A stretch of DNA of 10,679 nt from an uncultured Rhizobiaceae group bacterium (GTDB taxonomy: Bacteria > Pseudomonadota > Alphaproteobacteria > Rhizobiales > Rhizobiaceae). The notes beneath the pieces are model-generated. The model was given only the letters and a program-made list of their open reading frames with translations. It ran no database searches and was not told the DNA's origin. The DNA lies in contig CALFBU010000165.1 of assembly GCA_937951455.1 (NCBI GenBank), positions 1 through 10,679 on the forward strand, read 5' to 3'. The position numbers and the translations under genes are program-made. Every line of letters begins with the position of its first letter. Position 1 is the stretch's first letter. Below, piece after piece: positions 7,078 to 10,679 of the stretch.

Positions 7078-7086
7078 TAGCTTCTC

Positions 7087-9735
7087 TTAGGATGTAGTTG
7101 TTCGACCAACCCAAAAAGCTGGCGTTGTCTGTCGCTTGCGTTGAGAAAAGACGACCAGCATCAGGAGTAACAAGGCAGGGATGTAAAAGATTTCCTTGAA
7201 TATCCGCTCTGATTCAACTTGCACAGCTTCAATTTGTACTGGCTCATCACCATAAAAATCGAACGTCTGGAAAGGCACAAAGAATGGTGTGCCAGGAAGT
7301 GGTTCGTCAATGATGGCCTTGTCATCCTCAACACGCACAAGCAGACCACCTTGAGACAAGCGTTCTTCACCTGCTCCTTGTTTGCCAAGATTGACCATGA
7401 TGGTTTGCTCAGTAATTTTATCTATATCGTCAAAATCAGGCCCTTTGACCAAAATCCGCAAAAAGCCGTCTTCTTTTATGGTTTCAGCAATTTGAGCAGC
7501 TTCCGTGCCAGAACGATTATCAAAAGGCGGCTGAACATAATCAAGCCAATAGCCCGGCCTGAACAACGTAAAGGCAATCAGTAAAAGTGCTGCCGTTTCC
7601 CATAATCTGCTTTTGGCAAGAAAATAACCTTGCGTTGCCGCAGCAAAAAGCATCATCGCTATAACCGCGACAAAGAAAATGAAAAATGCCTTTCCTGTTG
7701 AAACATCAATCAGCAAAAGTTCCGTATTAAAGATAAACAGGAATGGTAAAAGGGCTGTCCTGATATCATAGGCAAAGCCCTGTACACCAGTCTTGATTGG
7801 GTCTCCTCCCGAAATCGCAGCCGCCGCAAATGCGGCCAGCCCCACGGGCGGCGTATCATCCGCCAAAATACCGAAGTAAAACACAAACAAATGCACTGCA
7901 ACCAAGGGAACGATCAAACCGTTTGCAGCCCCAACAGAAACAATCACAGGTGCCATCAGCGATGAAACCACCAGATAATTTGCAGTGGTTGGCAAACCCA
8001 TACCAAGGATAAGGCTCATCACAGCCACCAGCAGAAGCATAACGATGATGCTTCCGCCTGAGAGGAATTCAACAAATTCACCCACAACCTGATGGGCACC
8101 GGTAAGCGTAACCGTTCCAATGATGACCCCTGCCGCACCTGTTGCGACACCAATCCCGATCATGTTTCTAGAACCGGCTATCATGCCGTTAAAGAAATCA
8201 TTCCAGCCATCACGGAAACCTTGTGCAATATTGCCCTCACCGCGCAAGAAGCTTTTTATCGGTCTCTGAGTGAACAAAATGAAGATCATCGCAACTGTTG
8301 CCCAGTAGGCAGAAAGTGTCGGTGACAACCGTTCGATCAAAATACACCAGATCAAAACGACGATCGGCAAAATAAAATGAAATCCAGTAACCGCAACTTC
8401 CCATGGACGTGGCAACTTGGTCATCGGGGCATTTGGATTATCAATCGTCAGATCTGGAACACTGGCCGCTTTGAAAATCAGAACAGCATAGGCCACAAGG
8501 AATATGATCGTCGCCGATAGAAATGTCATATTAGGGAATGCCACCTTGATCCAGCCAAGCCCGTAATAAACCGCCATGCCTAGCAGTCCCATTGCGATAA
8601 AGCCAAACAGAACACCCGACAAACGTTGCGCCATAGTACCAATAACACTAGGACGCTCCATGCCCTTAAGACCCAGTTTCAAAGCCTCAAGATGCACGAT
8701 GTAAACAAGTGCAATGTAAGAAATGATGGCGGGCAAGAACGCGTGTTTGATAAGTTCAGGATAGGAAACACCAGTGAACTCGGAAATCAGGAACGCAGCA
8801 GCACCCATAACAGGCGGCGTTAACTGACCATTGGTAGAAGACGCAACTTCTACTGCACCTGATTTTTCTGGCGAGAAACCGGTTCGTTTCATCAGCGGAA
8901 TGGTAAATGTACCGGTCGTCACAACATTGGCGATTGAAGACCCTGAATAAAGACCAGACATGGCAGATGCCACAACAGCCGCTTTGGCAGGTCCACCGCG
9001 AAAATGTCCCAATAAGGCAAATGCCAGTTTGATGAAATAATTCCCCGCACCCGCTTTTTCAAGCAAAGAGCCAAAAAGAACAAACAGGAATATCATTGAG
9101 GCTGAAACGCCAAGCGCTACGCCAAACACACCTTCGGTCTGCATCCAAAAGTGCCACATGGCTTTACCAAAGGAAGCGCCCTTCCATTGAATGGTATCAG
9201 GCAAAAAGGAGTAATGCCCGAAGAATACATAGCCAACAAATACAAGGGCTACGATAACCAACGGCAACCCCAATGAACGATAAACCGCAATTGCAAGTGA
9301 AACCATACCTATGGCTGACATGGTAAGATCTGCAGTCGTTGGAAGCCCTGCCCGGCCTGCAATATCATTTTTAAAGTACAATAAATACAGACATGATGCA
9401 GCGGCTAAACCCGCCAGAATCCAGTCATAGATGGGGACGCTTTCTCTATTGCTGGATTTAAACAATGGATAGGCCAGCATCGCCAGCACAAGCGCGAACG
9501 CCAAATGAACCTGACGCGCTTCCTGGTTATTAAAAACCAGATTGAGCCCGGTCAGTGAAGTAAGGGTAAAAGGGATTGCAGAAGCAATATAAAGTTGAAA
9601 GACCGCCCAGATAAAAGCAATGGCAATGATTATTCTTCCAGCCAAGCCACCAGCATTTCTAGAACCTGTCTCAACTTCAGCGACCAAACTATCAACGTCT
9701 GATCCTGATTTGTCACTTGTCACATCTTTTACCAT
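7087..9735 (-). CDS. TRAP transporter fused permease (DctQ-DctM fusion) with C-terminal DUF3394-like domain
   Basis: Inner-membrane permease of a TRAP-TAXI transporter in which small and large subunits are fused in one chain; uptake is driven by a sodium or proton gradient. 882 residues. Order: a soluble N terminus of about 30; a small-subunit-like membrane part to about residue 175; the large-subunit part from about 205, with the paired motifs SGSSIANVVTTGTFTIPLM (264-282) and GMGLPTTANYLVVSSLMAPV (578-597) of the two inverted halves, plus SSTNGQLTPPVMGAAAF and ADDTPPVGLAAF; then from about 705 a membrane segment, a hydrophilic part (735-845) and a last membrane segment (848-863). That end fits DUF3394. 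ATG 9735 is chosen because GAGGG (9742-9746) is 6 bases before it, while it abuts the alternative ATG 9741. The gene follows the TAXI gene and precedes the aminotransferase gene. Confidence 0.94.
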   Translation of the reverse strand: MVKDVTSDKSGSDVDSLVAEVETGSRNAGGLAGRIIIAIAFIWAVFQLYIASAIPFTLTSLTGLNLVFNNQEARQVHLAFALVLAMLAYPLFKSSNRESVPIYDWILAGLAAASCLYLLYFKNDIAGRAGLPTTADLTMSAIGMVSLAIAVYRSLGLPLVIVALVFVGYVFFGHYSFLPDTIQWKGASFGKAMWHFWMQTEGVFGVALGVSASMIFLFVLFGSLLEKAGAGNYFIKLAFALLGHFRGGPAKAAVVASAMSGLYSGSSIANVVTTGTFTIPLMKRTGFSPEKSGAVEVASSTNGQLTPPVMGAAAFLISEFTGVSYPELIKHAFLPAIISYIALVYIVHLEALKLGLKGMERPSVIGTMAQRLSGVLFGFIAMGLLGMAVYYGLGWIKVAFPNMTFLSATIIFLVAYAVLIFKAASVPDLTIDNPNAPMTKLPRPWEVAVTGFHFILPIVVLIWCILIERLSPTLSAYWATVAMIFILFTQRPIKSFLRGEGNIAQGFRDGWNDFFNGMIAGSRNMIGIGVATGAAGVIIGTVTLTGAHQVVGEFVEFLSGGSIIVMLLLVAVMSLILGMGLPTTANYLVVSSLMAPVIVSVGAANGLIVPLVAVHLFVFYFGILADDTPPVGLAAFAAAAISGGDPIKTGVQGFAYDIRTALLPFLFIFNTELLLIDVSTGKAFFIFFVAVIAMMLFAAATQGYFLAKSRLWETAALLLIAFTLFRPGYWLDYVQPPFDNRSGTEAAQIAETIKEDGFLRILVKGPDFDDIDKITEQTIMVNLGKQGAGEERLSQGGLLVRVEDDKAIIDEPLPGTPFFVPFQTFDFYGDEPVQIEAVQVESERIFKEIFYIPALLLLMLVVFSQRKRQTTPAFWVGRTTTS

Positions 9736-9741
9736 ACCCAT

Positions 9742-9746
9742 CCCTC
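9742..9746 (-). promoter_or_regulatory. Ribosome-binding site that sets the TRAP permease start
   Basis: GAGGG on the minus strand directly abuts ATG 9741 but stands 6 bases before ATG 9735, a normal distance. This favours the third codon of the longer frame as the real start. Confidence 0.6.
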
Positions 9747-9770
9747 ACTATGGTTTTGTACATATAGAAT

Positions 9771-9803
9771 TAAAAAAACCGGGTAACATGTGTTACCCGG
9801 TTT
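9771..9803 (-). terminator. Rho-independent terminator after the TAXI binding-protein gene
   Basis: AAACCGGGTAACA at 9776-9788 and its exact complement TGTTACCCGGTTT at 9791-9803 give a long perfect stem (about 11 bp once a 6-base loop is allowed). On the minus strand the stem runs into seven consecutive T (9778-9772). It begins 12 bases after the binding-protein stop and ends 36 bases before the permease start. A strong terminator inside the operon would let the binding protein be made in excess while read-through, or an unseen promoter, supplies the permease and aminotransferase. Confidence 0.92.
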
Positions 9804-9815
9804 ATCGTTTATGAC

Positions 9816-10679
9816 TTACATCCAGCCGCGTTCTTTATAGTATTTCATAGCACCATCATGAAGCGGTGCGGAAAGACCATCTTTTATCATCTCTTCTTCC
9901 TTGAGATTTGCAAAAGCAGGGTGAAGCTTTTTGAAATCATCAAAGTTTTCAAAAACAGCCTTTACCAGTGTGTATACAACTTCTTCTGAAACATCTGCCG
10001 ATGTAATGAAAGTCGCGCCAACACCAAATGTGTTTGTGTCCCCATCTGTGCCACGATATGTGCCGCCAGGGACAGTTGCCTTACGATAGTATGAGTTGTT
10101 ATCCACTAGCGTATCAATTGGACCGCCATCCACTGAAACAAGTTCAACATCACAGGTTGTAGCAGCTTCTGTAATTGCAGCAGCCGGGTGACCGATTGTG
10201 TAAATCATGGCGTCGATTTTGCCGTCACAAAGCGCTTGTGCCATTTCAGAACCCTTAAGCTCTGACGCCAAAGCGAAGTCTGACATCTGCATGCCGAAAC
10301 CTTCCATGACAACTTCTGTTGTTGCACGCTGACCAGAACCAGGGTTACCAACGTTTACTTTTTTACCCTTTAGGCTTTCAAAACCTGTTACGCCTGCACC
10401 CTTGCGAGCAACAAGTGTAAACGGCTCTGGGTGTACAGAAAATATAGCTCTTTGCTTTTCAAAAGCGCCTTGATCAGCAAACTTGGATGTGCCGTTATAG
10501 GCATGGTATTGCCAGTCTGACTGAGCAACACCAAACTCCAGTTCGCCTGCACGCACGGTGTTGATGTTGTAAACTGAACCACCTGTCGATTCTACAGAAC
10601 AACGAATGCCATGTTCTTTACGGTTCTTGTTGACCATACGGCAAATTGCGCCACCTGTAGGGTAATAAACACCCGTCAC
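9816..10679 (-). CDS. TAXI-family TRAP transporter solute-binding protein (partial, 5' end cut by window edge)
   Basis: Periplasmic receptor of a TRAP-TAXI transporter, passing its ligand to the fused permease encoded next. 287 residues are in the window; the signal peptide and first mature strand lie beyond base 10679. The GTG at the very edge is an internal Val ([10 protein letters not shown]), not a start. TAXI marks: [15 protein letters not shown] just after the N-terminal edge, the ligand-loop segment [51 protein letters not shown], and a C terminus ending in KYYKERGWM that is normal for the family. TAXI proteins of known ligand bind glutamate, glutamine or related oxo acids, which would suit the aminotransferase in this operon, but the ligand here is not proven. 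The stop is followed after 12 bases by a strong terminator. Confidence 0.95.
   Translation of the reverse strand: MTGVYYPTGGAICRMVNKNRKEHGIRCSVESTGGSVYNINTVRAGELEFGVAQSDWQYHAYNGTSKFADQGAFEKQRAIFSVHPEPFTLVARKGAGVTGFESLKGKKVNVGNPGSGQRATTEVVMEGFGMQMSDFALASELKGSEMAQALCDGKIDAMIYTIGHPAAAITEAATTCDVELVSVDGGPIDTLVDNNSYYRKATVPGGTYRGTDGDTNTFGVGATFITSADVSEEVVYTLVKAVFENFDDFKKLHPAFANLKEEEMIKDGLSAPLHDGAMKYYKERGWM

Noticed and set aside
7219..7584. A 121-residue plus-strand frame opposite the TRAP permease C terminus.
   Set aside because: It is antisense to a well-supported gene, contains no recognisable domain, and has no promoter or ribosome-binding site that I can see.
9971..9978. TGTATACA palindrome, close to the core of GntR/FadR-type operators.
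   Set aside because: It is inside the TAXI coding sequence, far from any start, where it encodes part of a normal VYT stretch; an 8-base palindrome is expected by chance.
1..10679. Search for CRISPR arrays, tRNA or rRNA genes, insertion-sequence ends, integrase sites and tandem repeats.
   Set aside because: None seen on either strand; the window is ordinary densely packed coding sequence with short intergenic gaps.

Overview
The window reads as a solute-uptake and catabolism locus from a Gram-negative bacterium, most likely a marine-type alphaproteobacterium. This is inferred from the gene families (a tripartite tricarboxylate transporter, a fused TRAP permease with a TAXI binding protein, a FadR-type GntR regulator), the AT-leaning base use and the dense operons. 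Species-level assignment is not possible from sequence alone. The window is almost fully coding, with no RNA genes, insertion sequences, CRISPR arrays or long non-coding stretches.

Layout. (1) Positions 1-2762, minus strand: tctC-tctB-tctA, a complete periplasmic binding protein, a complete and unusually long small membrane subunit, and the first 302 residues of the large permease, which runs off the left edge. An 8-bp hairpin lies between tctC and tctB, and tctB/tctA overlap as TAATG. (2) 2763-2893: a short AT-rich divergent promoter region with a perfect TTGACA box and an imperfect operator-like inverted repeat. (3) 2894-5704, plus strand: a beta-decarboxylating (isocitrate/isopropylmalate-type) dehydrogenase, a Gfo/Idh/MocA oxidoreductase coupled to it by an ATGA overlap, and a GntR/FCD regulator. 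(4) 5705-5757: a 53-base convergent gap. (5) 5758-10679, minus strand, transcribed in the order TAXI binding protein (start cut by the right edge), fused TRAP permease, class III aminotransferase. A textbook rho-independent terminator sits between the binding-protein gene and the permease gene.

How the genes may work together (inference). The left half looks like a self-contained module: a TctABC importer for a carboxylate, two NAD(P)-type oxidoreductases to process it, and a GntR regulator that probably acts on the shared divergent promoter. The right half is a second importer of a different family, with an aminotransferase 9 bases after the permease, which points to an amino acid, amine or oxo-acid substrate. 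Whether the halves serve one pathway or are merely neighbours cannot be decided here. The most unusual single feature is the dehydrogenase: it keeps the family's arginines, lysine and metal-binding aspartates but has Phe where the family normally has its catalytic Tyr, and its substrate loop does not match leuB, icd or tartrate dehydrogenase as I know them.
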